From the NCBI GenBank assembly GCA_039920665.1, contig JBDSDH010000141.1:4282-68281 (forward strand): 64,000 bases of DNA. Reading direction: 5' to 3'. Position numbers and translations under genes: made by a program. The stretch is from WLMZ01 sp039920665 (GTDB taxonomy: Bacteria > Actinomycetota > Acidimicrobiia > Acidimicrobiales > Ilumatobacteraceae). The notes under the pieces were generated by a model. It worked only from the letters and a program-made list of their open reading frames with translations. It made no database searches and was not told the origin of the DNA. Below are positions 45,168 to 53,556 of this stretch, one piece after another (the stretch's first letter is position 1; each line of letters opens with the position of its first letter).

Positions 45168-45596
45168 TCAGCCGGGTGGCCACGGTTGGTCGGCACCGGT
45201 TCCTTCGGTGGGCGCGTCGCTCCACGAGGTCTTCCATTCCTCTGCGCCGTCGTCGCTGCTCCCGCCGCGGTCGTAGCGGGTCAGCCATCCGAGCCGGGTC
45301 TCACGCACGGCTGCGATTTCGGCTGACCAGCCGATCACGTCGAGCCAGGTTCGGCTGAGTGGAGATCTGGCCTCGGCCTCGCCGAGCGCGATCGCTGCAG
45401 CAGCGTCGGTCCCCGCACCTTGGTTGACTGCTCCGATCAATGCGCCGACAATCGCGCACGCTTCGAGCAGCGCGATCAACTCGCGCTCATCTGCGTCGGA
45501 TGCTGCCACGAAGCCGACCCAACCCGCTTCATGGGGGCCGCTCGGGTCGAATTGCCGGTCGTCGATGACGGAGTAGAAGTCGAGTCGGACAGCCAT
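45168..45596 (-). CDS. Uncharacterised small protein at the end of the PknG operon
   Basis: A 142-aa soluble acidic protein: start VRLDFYSVIDDRQFDPSGPHEAGWVGFVAASDADERELIALLEACAIVGALIG, then an Ala-rich middle with SRTWLDVIGWSAEIAAVRE. No family recognised, no signal peptide, no TM helix. The ATG is 3 bases after the FHA gene stop, so it is very likely translated with it. As the last gene of the operon it may be a further effector. Confidence 0.7.
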   Translation of the reverse strand: MAVRLDFYSVIDDRQFDPSGPHEAGWVGFVAASDADERELIALLEACAIVGALIGAVNQGAGTDAAAAIALGEAEARSPLSRTWLDVIGWSAEIAAVRETRLGWLTRYDRGGSSDDGAEEWKTSWSDAPTEGTGADQPWPPG

Positions 45597-45599
45597 TGG

Positions 45600-46430
45600 T
45601 CAGGCCCCGGTGTTGCGGATCGTGAGCCGACTCCAGGCGCCGAGATAGACCCGGTCGCCGTCGGCCAGCAGTGTCGCGACGCCGGGATCGATCGGTTGGA
45701 TGTCGGCATTCGGCTCGGCACCCGCCTTGACCACGAACGTGCCGTTGGTGGAACCCAGGTCCACAGCGGCAAACGCATCAGCGGGTGCCGTTGAGTCGCC
45801 GGTTGACGAAGCCGCGATCAACTGCGCGTGCTGACGGGACACCGCTGTGTCGGAGTCCATTGCGATCTCCGGATGGATGCCGCGGGACTGGCTCGACCGG
45901 CCGATCCGGACGACGGCCAGGCCGAGCGGAATGGTCGACGACGACGGCCGTGGGCATGGTTGATCAGCGAGCGTTCCTTTGAGTTCGAACCACTTCGGAT
46001 CGACCTCCACGATCACGATCCACCCGCTCGGCCCGGCAGGGACCACCACACCGGAGGGGTCCGCAGCCGCAGCCACAGTCGCGGCTGGACCCGTGCTCGG
46101 CGCTGGGGTCGAGCCCGTCACGGAGACGGTGCCGGTGGGAACCGGGTCAGGTGCCTGGCCAGTGGTGAAGTCGTAGCCGCAGTCCTCACAGAACAACGCG
46201 TCGGACAGATTCGGGGCATCGCAGTGTGGGCACGGCACCGAACCCATCGGTGACGAACCCGTCGAGCCGGACGAACCGTGTGGCGCGGCTGGTGGTGACG
46301 GCACCGCTGCGGGGGACGCACCGGCGGCAGCGTTCGGGTCCGAGGGCGCTGCCCCGAGACGAGCGCCGCAGGTGTCGCACCAGTCAGGATCGTTGGACAG
46401 GTGGCCGTTGGGACACGTGGACTGGCTCAT
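45600..46430 (-). CDS. Double zinc-ribbon FHA-domain protein
   Basis: A 276-aa protein. Two zinc ribbons: CPNGHLSNDPDWCDTCG (about 6-22) and CPHCDAPNLSDALFCEDCGYDF (about 67-88). A Pro/Thr/Ser linker follows, then an FHA-containing domain from about 130: VVRIGRSSQSRGIHPEIAMDSDTAVSRQHAQLI and DLGSTNGTFV (phosphothreonine-binding Arg, Ser, Asn). It may be the phospho-switch of the PknG pathway, as GarA/OdhI (an FHA protein) is in mycobacteria and corynebacteria; the zinc ribbons set it apart from GarA. The ATG overlaps the vWA stop. Confidence 0.88.
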   Translation of the reverse strand: MSQSTCPNGHLSNDPDWCDTCGARLGAAPSDPNAAAGASPAAVPSPPAAPHGSSGSTGSSPMGSVPCPHCDAPNLSDALFCEDCGYDFTTGQAPDPVPTGTVSVTGSTPAPSTGPAATVAAAADPSGVVVPAGPSGWIVIVEVDPKWFELKGTLADQPCPRPSSSTIPLGLAVVRIGRSSQSRGIHPEIAMDSDTAVSRQHAQLIAASSTGDSTAPADAFAAVDLGSTNGTFVVKAGAEPNADIQPIDPGVATLLADGDRVYLGAWSRLTIRNTGA

Positions 46431-47797
46431 GCCGGCGTTCCTGGGTCGGTTCCGGCTGGAGCGGCGGCGGCAGGATCGGGAGCTGGCAGTCCACCACCTT
46501 CTGATGGCGCTGCTGATGGCTCGGTGCGGCGGATTCGGGTGGTCTTGGTGCTGCGGGTGTCGAGCGCCATCTCATCAGCCTTTTGCACTTCTCGCTTGAG
46601 TCGAACGGTGCCGGCCTCGACATCGACCAGGTCGACCACCTTGGCGAGCAGGCGGGTGGTGCTCTCGTTGCCGGTGTCGTGAGCGAGCTTGGCGGCCTGA
46701 CCGAGCAGCACTGTTGCGGTGCGATCGTCGCCGGCGGCCTTGGCCGCGAGCCCCTTCTGGATCGCGTCGGCCAGATTGGCCTGACCGGTGTAGTGGGCGA
46801 CCGCTGGGTCGATGCGAGTGGTGAGGTCGACGTCGCCGCTCCACACCGCCCGGATCAGACCCTTGGCGACGACCGTGTCACCGACCACGATCTCGGCCCG
46901 AGCAGCGAGGCGTTCATTGCCCACCGGCGCCACCGGCACCCGCACCGCGATGTGATAGTCGCGGGATCCATCGCTCCAGGCGCCGGTCGGGTATTCGACG
47001 ATCAGCGGACTGATCCGCTCGGCCCGGTCGCTGAGGTCCTGCACCTCTGGCGCGACCTGCCGGACGAACAACACCTCGCTGCCCTGCGGCGTCCAAATCC
47101 GCAGTCGCGCATCAGACACGCCGCGACTCATCGATTCGCGCATCATCTGCTTGAAGTCGGCCTCGAGGTCGTGCGGGTCGGCGACGATGTCGACCGTTCC
47201 GAGCAATGCGGTGGAGATCCGGCGCAACTGCTCGACGTCCCAGTTCTCGCCGATGCCGCGGCAGTCGCACTGGAACACGCCGGTCGCTCGGGCGATTGCC
47301 TGGCTGAGGACCTGCGGCTCCTCGCCCTCGACCCGGCCGTCGGTGAGCAGGATCGCGTGGCGCTGAGTGGCCTGCGAACGCAGGAACATGTCGGTCGCAG
47401 TGTTGACCCACAGCCCGATCGCAGTGGTGCCGCCAGGCCGGATGCGAGTGATCGCGTTCTGGGCCTGCTGGCGGGTATTCGCGTCCATCGTTGCCAGGGT
47501 GAAGCTGTTGGGATAGACGACCTCGACGTTGTTGAAGCCGGCCACCACCGCAAACTGGGTGCCGTCGACGATCTCGTCGAGCGCGACTTTGGCCGCCCGT
47601 CGGGCGGCGGTGATCTTGGTCGGGGGCAGATCCATCGATCCGCTGGTGTCGATCAGGATGATCTCGGCAGCGGACCCGCCGCCGGAGTGTCCGGCAGTGC
47701 CGGCGTCGGTACAGGCGACGGACGCAACGGCGTGCACGTCGGTTGCGTTGTCCGACAGAAATTCGTTCTGATAGATCTGGACGCTGAAGTTCGCCAT
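46427..47797 (-). CDS. von Willebrand factor A domain protein of the PknG operon
   Basis: A 456-aa cytoplasmic vWA protein. The MIDAS motif is ILIDTSGSMDLPP (about 47-53), with GGTTAIG for the Thr and LLTDGRVEGEE for the Asp. C-terminal to it is a beta-rich domain (RLRIWTPQGSEVLFVRQVAPEV, SRDYHIAVRVPV) and a helical end with KLAHDTGNESTTRLLAKVVDLVD, then a Pro-rich tail. vWA domains assemble complexes through bound metal. GAGGAG lies 7 bases before ATG 47797. Together with a kinase and PP2C it resembles the TerY-type triad. Confidence 0.9.
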   Translation of the reverse strand: MANFSVQIYQNEFLSDNATDVHAVASVACTDAGTAGHSGGGSAAEIILIDTSGSMDLPPTKITAARRAAKVALDEIVDGTQFAVVAGFNNVEVVYPNSFTLATMDANTRQQAQNAITRIRPGGTTAIGLWVNTATDMFLRSQATQRHAILLTDGRVEGEEPQVLSQAIARATGVFQCDCRGIGENWDVEQLRRISTALLGTVDIVADPHDLEADFKQMMRESMSRGVSDARLRIWTPQGSEVLFVRQVAPEVQDLSDRAERISPLIVEYPTGAWSDGSRDYHIAVRVPVAPVGNERLAARAEIVVGDTVVAKGLIRAVWSGDVDLTTRIDPAVAHYTGQANLADAIQKGLAAKAAGDDRTATVLLGQAAKLAHDTGNESTTRLLAKVVDLVDVEAGTVRLKREVQKADEMALDTRSTKTTRIRRTEPSAAPSEGGGLPAPDPAAAAPAGTDPGTPA

Positions 47798-47808
47798 GGT
47801 CATGCTCC

Positions 47809-49041
47809 TCAAGAAGTGGACGCGGGAATGGAGGGTGTGCTCAGGGTGGGATCGTTGATCCGGCCGAGGGCGACGGTGATGTTGTCGTGGCCGCCCTGCT
47901 CGTTGGCCCAGGCCGCCATCGACTCGGCGATCGTCAAGGGTGTCGCCGCTGGGCCGAGATCTGCTGCGGCCCGCAGCATCACCAGCGCCAGCGCCGGTGG
48001 GCTGGACGCGTAGTTCCACATCCCGTCGGAGACCACGATCAGCCAGCCCGCACTGGTCGGCGTCATCGTCATGATCTCGGGCGTCGGGTTGACGCTGTCG
48101 GCACCGAGCCAACGGGTGATCGTGTGGCTGGTGGGCTGGGCCTCAGCTTCAGCAGCCGTCATTCCCGATGCGATCATCTCGGTGCCGAGCGAGTGGTCGA
48201 CGGTGAGTTGGCGACCGTCGCCGTCGTCACCGAACCAGTACGCCCGAGAGTCGCCGCACCAGCCAACGGCGATCAGCGTCGATGACGCGTCGGGGGCGGC
48301 GACCGCCACCGCGGCGACGAACGTGCACGACGGCGGCTCCGGCGGATCGCCGAGTGTGTGGGCGACTCCCACTGCTGCTGCGTTGGCGGCGACCCCACAG
48401 ATCCGGATCTGTTCGGTCCAGTGCGTCACGGCTGCGGCGGCGCCCTCGGGCGCAACCGGTGCCGAGAGCAGTGCGTTCGATCCATCGATGCATGCCGCCA
48501 GGCTGGCCCGGTCGCTCTCCGGCGCAGTGGTGACTCCGTCGCAGACGAGGATGACCATCCGTCCGTCGCTGAAATCTTCCGGTCCGCCGCCCACGGCCAA
48601 CGCCATCCCGTCCTCGTTGCGGGCGTGGGAGATGCCCTTGTCGCAGACGCCGGCGAGATCGGCGCGGGGCGCCTCGGTCCAGTGATCGCGTTTGCTCAGC
48701 GCCTTGGCTCCGCAGTTGCTGCAGAATCCGTCGTCGAGCACCTCGTGGCCACACAGCGCGCACGGGGGCTTCGGCGCCGTTGTCGGTGACGCGGAGGCAA
48801 TGACCGAGCTGGCCGAGATGATCTGGGTCGCTCCCGGCAGCGGTTGAGGCGCTGCGTCCGGTGCGGCGGCAACGGCATCATGGCGCAAGGTGTGGCCGCA
48901 CTCCTCACAGAATCCGTCGTTCGGTCCAACCGCCGCGCCACAGTTGGTGCAGGTAGAGACGTCGGCAGAGATGTCGGCAGAGATGTCGGCAGAGGTGTGG
49001 GCGGCCGGCACGGTGCCGGCAACGATGGGTGAGTCGGTCAC
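47809..49041 (-). CDS. PP2C-family Ser/Thr phosphatase with zinc ribbons
   Basis: A 410-aa protein. N-terminal zinc ribbons are CTNCGAAVGPNDGFCEECGH (about 31-50) and CALCGHEVLDDGFCSNCGAK (about 93-112). The PPM domain follows: VCDKGISHARNEDGMALAV, ILVCDGVTTAPES (metal Asp; the usual DGMGG is DGVTT), WCGDSRAYWF, VVSDGMWNYA and GGHDNITVALG. It would counteract PknG by removing phosphate from shared substrates. GTG overlaps the pknG stop (GTGA). The N-terminus has a 12-bp repeat giving Ser-Ala-Asp-Ile units. Confidence 0.9.
   Translation of the reverse strand: MTDSPIVAGTVPAAHTSADISADISADVSTCTNCGAAVGPNDGFCEECGHTLRHDAVAAAPDAAPQPLPGATQIISASSVIASASPTTAPKPPCALCGHEVLDDGFCSNCGAKALSKRDHWTEAPRADLAGVCDKGISHARNEDGMALAVGGGPEDFSDGRMVILVCDGVTTAPESDRASLAACIDGSNALLSAPVAPEGAAAAVTHWTEQIRICGVAANAAAVGVAHTLGDPPEPPSCTFVAAVAVAAPDASSTLIAVGWCGDSRAYWFGDDGDGRQLTVDHSLGTEMIASGMTAAEAEAQPTSHTITRWLGADSVNPTPEIMTMTPTSAGWLIVVSDGMWNYASSPPALALVMLRAAADLGPAATPLTIAESMAAWANEQGGHDNITVALGRINDPTLSTPSIPASTS
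48955..49002 (-). repeat. 12-bp tandem repeat in the PP2C N-terminus
   Basis: AGAGACGTCGGC, then AGAGATGTCGGC twice, then a partial AGAGGTGTGGGC. On the minus strand it encodes Ser-Ala-Asp-Ile/Val repeats before the first zinc ribbon. The GATGTC core recurs in repeats at 58160 and 59541. Confidence 0.85.
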
Positions 49042-51341
49042 ACCAATGACCTCGGACGTACCTGATTGGCCTGATCGACGAGCCGGATCCGTTCGGCCGC
49101 GTCGGCCGTCTGGCGGGCCGCCTCGCGATACGTCTGCTCGAGTGCGGAGCGCAGGTCGTTCTCGGTCGCAGCCACACCGGCCACGTTCCGGCCCGCTGCA
49201 GGAGGCCGGGCACTGCTCGGTCCGGCCTTGCGGACCAGGTCGAGTGCAGAGGTCAGGATCTTGATCCGCAGATCGGTGCGAGCCCGAGGCTGCAGGTTGC
49301 CGAGTTCGAGTTCGACCGAGGCCCGGTCGAGATCGTCGAGTTCGCGGCCTGGCTCGGGCTGCTCGGCGAGCAGGATGGCCTTGGTCCGGCGGGCATCGCC
49401 GTACGCCCGGCTGGTCGTGGGGATCGAGTCGAGCGCGAGCAGCGCACCCATTCGATCGAGCGACCTCGCTGCAATGCGCGCCAAGCCGAACTGAGCCGGC
49501 GCGATGTAGGCCGCATCCGTGATCGCGCAGGTGCGGTAGAGGCGACCGGCAACGGCGGCGTCAGCGGTCTCCTCACAGGCCCGGGCGAGGGCCAGTTTCG
49601 GTGCGAGCTCGCCCGGCACCTGACCGTAGACGGCGTTGAATGCACTGACAGCCGACGGCGCGTCCCCGCGAGCCAGCGCGGCCAGGCCCATCACCCACAC
49701 GCCTCGCCAATCCCAGGGATCGGCGTCGAGGATGCGACGGGCGAGCGTGTCGGCGGCGCCCGTGTCGCCGAGCTCCATCGCCGCGTACGCCATCGACAAC
49801 CACACGGCGGGTGTTTGCTCCGGAGCGCCCTCGAGTGCGGTGAATCGTGCTTGCGGGTCCTCGGCTGTGACGCCGGCCAGCCAGTCGGCCATGGGATCGG
49901 ATGCGTCGGGCAGCAACCTCGGGAGGTCGCTCCACGTGAGTCCGTCGGTGGACACGGCGGGGGTCGTGAACAACCGGGAGGGAGTCGAGCGGGTCACCGC
50001 TCCGGCTCGGTTGCCCTGCATTGTCGCAGTGACCTCGCGTAACACGCCGAGCAGCTGCTCGCGCATCTCTTCGGCGGACTGGAAGCGATCTTCCGGACGG
50101 GTCGAAATGCCCTTCAGCAGCAGCCGGAACAGCGAGTCGTGCTGGGCGAACAGCGGCACGCTCTCGGGCCCGGGCATGCTGTCGACGAACGTGTTCTGAT
50201 ACCCGCGGAACTCGAACAGCAAGACCGCCAGGGTTCGGGCGATGGTGTAGATGTCGCTCGCGACCGTGCAGCCATCGGCGGGTACTTCCGGCGCCTGGAA
50301 ACCAACCGTGCCGTAGATGGGCGTGATGTCGTCGCCGATCTTGCGCACGCCACCGAGGTCGATCAGCTTCACCGCGTCGCCTGCCTGGATGACGTTCGCT
50401 GGCTTGAAATCGCAGTAGAGCAGGTTCAACCCGTGCAGATAGCTGAATGCGGGCAGTATCTCGACGACGAACGCGATCGCCTGGTCCGGCGGCAGCGCAT
50501 CGAACCGGCCACTGTTGGCCGACATCCGATCTTTGAGGATGCTGTTCAGGGCCTTGCCGCCCACGTACTCCATGACGATGTAGCTGGCGCCGTCGGGAGC
50601 GGTGACGAAGTTGTAGATCTCGACGATCAATGGGTGCTCGACCTCGGCCAGGAACTGCTTTTCGGCGATGGCGGCCCGGTAGGCGTCGGGGTCTCCAGCG
50701 TTGAGCAGACCCTTGAGCACGATCCACCGGTCGTTGACGTTGCGGTCACGGGCGAGATAGATCCAGCCCATGCCACCATGGGCGAGGCAACCGGCGACCT
50801 CGTACTGGCCGCCGACGAGCATGCCGGCCTTGAGCTTGGGTTCGTAGTCGTACGGTGTTCGACATTTGGAGCAGAACCCCTTTGCTCGACCGGGTCGGTC
50901 CGGGCGCGAGCGGCCGACCGCAGTGCCGCACACCGAGCAGTACCGCTTGTCCTCGGGAACCTCCGGCGGGTTCATCAGGCTGCGGACGGGATCGAGGATC
51001 GGCACCGGTGGGACGATGGTCATGCCGGCGCCGAGACGACTGGCGGCAGGGCTGGTGCCGAGTCGGCGGGTGGGTCGGCTGCCGGGCGCTGTTCGCGAGG
51101 ACCCGAGCGGAGTCGAGGTCAACCGACTGCTCGCGTATGACATCGCGTCGTCGGCGCCAGGAGTCGTGGCGCCAGGAGATCCGGGTGGGGGCAGTGCTGC
51201 ACCATGAGCGGCAGTCGACGGTGTTGATGGCGTTGTCGGCCGAGGTGAGACACCGGTCGATGGTGCGAGTCCGCACACGTCGCAGTAGCCATCGGCGATG
51301 GACCCGATACACCCCGGCTGTTGGCAGCGTTGCATGCTCAT
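49038..51341 (-). CDS. pknG: Serine/threonine protein kinase PknG
   Basis: A 767-aa soluble kinase. An N-terminal CxxxxC...CDVCG ribbon (about 6-23) and Pro/Ser-rich region precede a rubredoxin-like domain (YCSVCGTAVGR ... GFCSKC, about 134-160). Kinase about 178-440: GCLAHGGMGWIYLARD, IVLKGLLN (Lys), LLYCDFKPANV (catalytic Asp; HRD is YCD, as in PknG-type YND) and LIDLGGVRKIG, YGTVGFQAPEV. The C-terminal half is TPR-like helices. PknG senses amino acid status through GlnX/GlnH and controls the 2-oxoglutarate/glutamate node by phosphorylating GarA. ATG overlaps the stop of the helical gene; the stop overlaps the PP2C GTG. Confidence 0.94.
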   Translation of the reverse strand: MSMQRCQQPGCIGSIADGYCDVCGLAPSTGVSPRPTTPSTPSTAAHGAALPPPGSPGATTPGADDAMSYASSRLTSTPLGSSRTAPGSRPTRRLGTSPAASRLGAGMTIVPPVPILDPVRSLMNPPEVPEDKRYCSVCGTAVGRSRPDRPGRAKGFCSKCRTPYDYEPKLKAGMLVGGQYEVAGCLAHGGMGWIYLARDRNVNDRWIVLKGLLNAGDPDAYRAAIAEKQFLAEVEHPLIVEIYNFVTAPDGASYIVMEYVGGKALNSILKDRMSANSGRFDALPPDQAIAFVVEILPAFSYLHGLNLLYCDFKPANVIQAGDAVKLIDLGGVRKIGDDITPIYGTVGFQAPEVPADGCTVASDIYTIARTLAVLLFEFRGYQNTFVDSMPGPESVPLFAQHDSLFRLLLKGISTRPEDRFQSAEEMREQLLGVLREVTATMQGNRAGAVTRSTPSRLFTTPAVSTDGLTWSDLPRLLPDASDPMADWLAGVTAEDPQARFTALEGAPEQTPAVWLSMAYAAMELGDTGAADTLARRILDADPWDWRGVWVMGLAALARGDAPSAVSAFNAVYGQVPGELAPKLALARACEETADAAVAGRLYRTCAITDAAYIAPAQFGLARIAARSLDRMGALLALDSIPTTSRAYGDARRTKAILLAEQPEPGRELDDLDRASVELELGNLQPRARTDLRIKILTSALDLVRKAGPSSARPPAAGRNVAGVAATENDLRSALEQTYREAARQTADAAERIRLVDQANQVRPRSLV

Positions 51342-52540
51342 GATCGGTTGTCTCCTGTTTCTGCCCGAGCATTCATCTGCCCAGTTCCCGGACTCACCAC
51401 TCGTGCTGTCTCGCCGTTCGTGATCGCATTGACCACGGCCATGTACCGCTCGACGAGTTCCTTGGCGATCACCAGATCACAGGGTGCGGACCACAGCACG
51501 TCAACTGCTGATCGGTAGGCGCGATCGAGATCGGGATGTTCGCCGAGCCCGGAGTCGCCGGCCTTGTCATGGAACGCCTGTACGAGACCGCGCAAATCCT
51601 CCCGCTCACCCAGCGGCGTGGAGAAGCGCTTCTGCACTTCGTCGAGCGCTGCCTGGACCCGATCGAGTTTCTGCAGATAGGCGCGGCACGTCGGCTCGAT
51701 GGCTCGCCATGGTTGCAGCTCGAGCTGATCGATCTCGATCGGTCCAACGAGTGCGTCGACACTGGGAATCGCGAACTTCGGCACGGGGCGCACCTTGTCC
51801 TCGCAGCGCGTGCGCAGCGCCCGCACGGATGCTTCCTGGACGCGAAGTTGATCGAGTCGGGCGGGGATGCTCGACCACGATGAGATCAACTGGTGACGGT
51901 CGGTATCGGCGGCTTCGAGCGAGGCTCGGACCGCAGCGATCTCGGACGACAACTGGGTCAGCTCGGCCGTATCGGGTTTCAACGACTTGTCCGCTTCGAG
52001 GCGGGACATGGCCTGCATCGCCCGGGTGTTGAGCGCATTGATGTGGCGGACCTGATCGCCGAGGCGTTGGGCAAGATGCTCGGCGACGTTGAGGTCGGCG
52101 TTGATCGCGCTGCGCAGCCGCACGGTTTCGTGGACCGTGGTCGCGGTGTGGGCGAGCGATGTCTCGGCACGGGTGATGACGGCTTCGAGCAGGGTGCAGG
52201 CGTCGGACAGGTTGGCGGCCACGGGCGTGCCGTCGGCGGCGAGCACCGTGCCGTGGCACAGTTCGACGGCGACCTTCTGCCCGTCCGGCGTTCCCATCTC
52301 GGTGATCCGGGTGCCGATCGCCTGATGGGTGAGGAACGCAGCAGCCACATCGGCCTGCTCGTCCGGCGAGGCGTCGGGACCAATGGTCTGCCATTGCGCA
52401 TCGAGTCCGAACACCCGGTCGGTCATCCCGGACAGCCATGCCCGCAGCACCGTCAGGAACTCGGCCGTTTCGGCCCGCTCCATCGTGGCGTTGCGGGGCG
52501 GAAACCCGATCTGGTTGATCGACAACGACGAGGTGGTCAC
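51338..52540 (-). CDS. Uncharacterised helical protein between glnH and pknG
   Basis: A 400-aa mostly alpha-helical soluble protein with heptad-like stretches (VAEHLAQRLGDQVRHINALNTRAMQAMSRLEAD; LSSEIAAVRASLEAADTDRHQLI), probably coiled coil. No known domain recognised and no TM helix. GTG at 52540 follows GGGGAG by 9 bases and lies 5 bases after the glnH stop; its stop overlaps the pknG ATG (ATGA). Mycobacterial glnX-glnH-pknG lacks this gene, so it could be an adaptor between sensor and kinase specific to this lineage. A start at the internal ATG (MERAETAEF) is possible. Confidence 0.78.
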   Translation of the reverse strand: MTTSSLSINQIGFPPRNATMERAETAEFLTVLRAWLSGMTDRVFGLDAQWQTIGPDASPDEQADVAAAFLTHQAIGTRITEMGTPDGQKVAVELCHGTVLAADGTPVAANLSDACTLLEAVITRAETSLAHTATTVHETVRLRSAINADLNVAEHLAQRLGDQVRHINALNTRAMQAMSRLEADKSLKPDTAELTQLSSEIAAVRASLEAADTDRHQLISSWSSIPARLDQLRVQEASVRALRTRCEDKVRPVPKFAIPSVDALVGPIEIDQLELQPWRAIEPTCRAYLQKLDRVQAALDEVQKRFSTPLGEREDLRGLVQAFHDKAGDSGLGEHPDLDRAYRSAVDVLWSAPCDLVIAKELVERYMAVVNAITNGETARVVSPGTGQMNARAETGDNRS

Positions 52541-52545
52541 CCCGG

Positions 52546-53556
52546 TCAACTCCCCGGCAGTGGGCGGCCGTAGACAGCAGCGGGTGGTTCCGGCACGTCT
52601 CCGCCGACCCACTTCGTGTAGATCTCGGCCCAGCGCCCGTTGGTGCGGATGTTCTCGAGCACGCTGTTGACGAACTGGATCAAGTCGACCTCGTCCTTGT
52701 TCGCTCCGACGCCGTACGGCTCCGAGGTGAACTGATCGCCGACGACCACGGCGTACGGGTCCTGGGCAGCGAACCCGACGAGCACGGTGTCATCGCCGGT
52801 GATCGCGTCGACCTGACCCTGCTGGAACGCGACGAGGCAATCGGTGATGTCCGGCTTCTCGGTGATCTGGAGCCCCGCATACTGGGGCTTCGGCCTCTGG
52901 ATCTCCTCGAGGTTGGTGCTGCCACCGGGCACGCAGATCCGACCGTTCTGAGCCGAGAGTGATGCGATGTCGTTGATGCCCGAGGCGAGCTTGACCAGAA
53001 TTTTCTGGCCGGCGGCGAAGTATTCGCTGGAGAACCCGATCCGGAGCCAGCGATTGCAGTTGATGGTCATCGTGTGTGCGACGAGGTCGACCTCGTGGCT
53101 TTCGAGCTTGGGCAATCGTTGGGCGTAGGTGATGACCTGATACTCGATGGCAGGCGGATCCCCACCGAAGATCGCCTTGTTGACTTCCTTGAGGATGTCG
53201 ATGTCGAACCCCTCGATACCACCGGTGATCGGATCACGGGCACCGAACTGCAACGTGTCGCCGGATACCGCGACCACGAGCCGACCGCGATCTTTGATGT
53301 TTGCCATTGTCGAACCGACCGGCATGTCGCCAGGGGCCGGCAATGGTTGGGTCGGTTCGTAGGAGCGAGTGGGATCGAGCGCCTTGTCGGCATCGGTGCA
53401 CACCGGCGGGTCAGGGACAGCGGGCGCCTCGGTGGTCACGATCTCGACCTGTACCGCGTCGGGCAAGCGGGCATCGCCGGAGCAGCCGGCGAACACGATC
53501 GCGGCCATCCCGCAGGCGGTGATCCGGCGGCGACGGCGGCGGATGGTGTGCTTCAT
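52546..53556 (-). CDS. glnH: GlnH, amino-acid-binding lipoprotein
   Basis: A 336-aa family 3 solute-binding lipoprotein. The basic N-terminus (KHTIRRRRRRITACG) and hydrophobic core end in VFAGC with Cys25. The binding domain has VSGDTLQFGARDPITGGIEGFDIDILKEVNKAIFGG, LVAHTMTINCNRWLRIGFSSEYF and AFQQGQVDAITGDDTVLVGFAA. In mycobacteria GlnH binds aspartate/glutamate and signals through GlnX to PknG rather than feeding a transporter; no permease genes are present here either. ATG overlaps the glnX stop (ATGA). Confidence 0.9.
   Translation of the reverse strand: MKHTIRRRRRRITACGMAAIVFAGCSGDARLPDAVQVEIVTTEAPAVPDPPVCTDADKALDPTRSYEPTQPLPAPGDMPVGSTMANIKDRGRLVVAVSGDTLQFGARDPITGGIEGFDIDILKEVNKAIFGGDPPAIEYQVITYAQRLPKLESHEVDLVAHTMTINCNRWLRIGFSSEYFAAGQKILVKLASGINDIASLSAQNGRICVPGGSTNLEEIQRPKPQYAGLQITEKPDITDCLVAFQQGQVDAITGDDTVLVGFAAQDPYAVVVGDQFTSEPYGVGANKDEVDLIQFVNSVLENIRTNGRWAEIYTKWVGGDVPEPPAAVYGRPLPGS

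Noticed and set aside
49038..51341. PknG as an inactive pseudokinase because HRD is replaced by YCD
   Set aside because: PknG-type kinases naturally lack the HRD Arg. The catalytic Asp, the Lys and the metal-binding DLG are present, so activity is expected.
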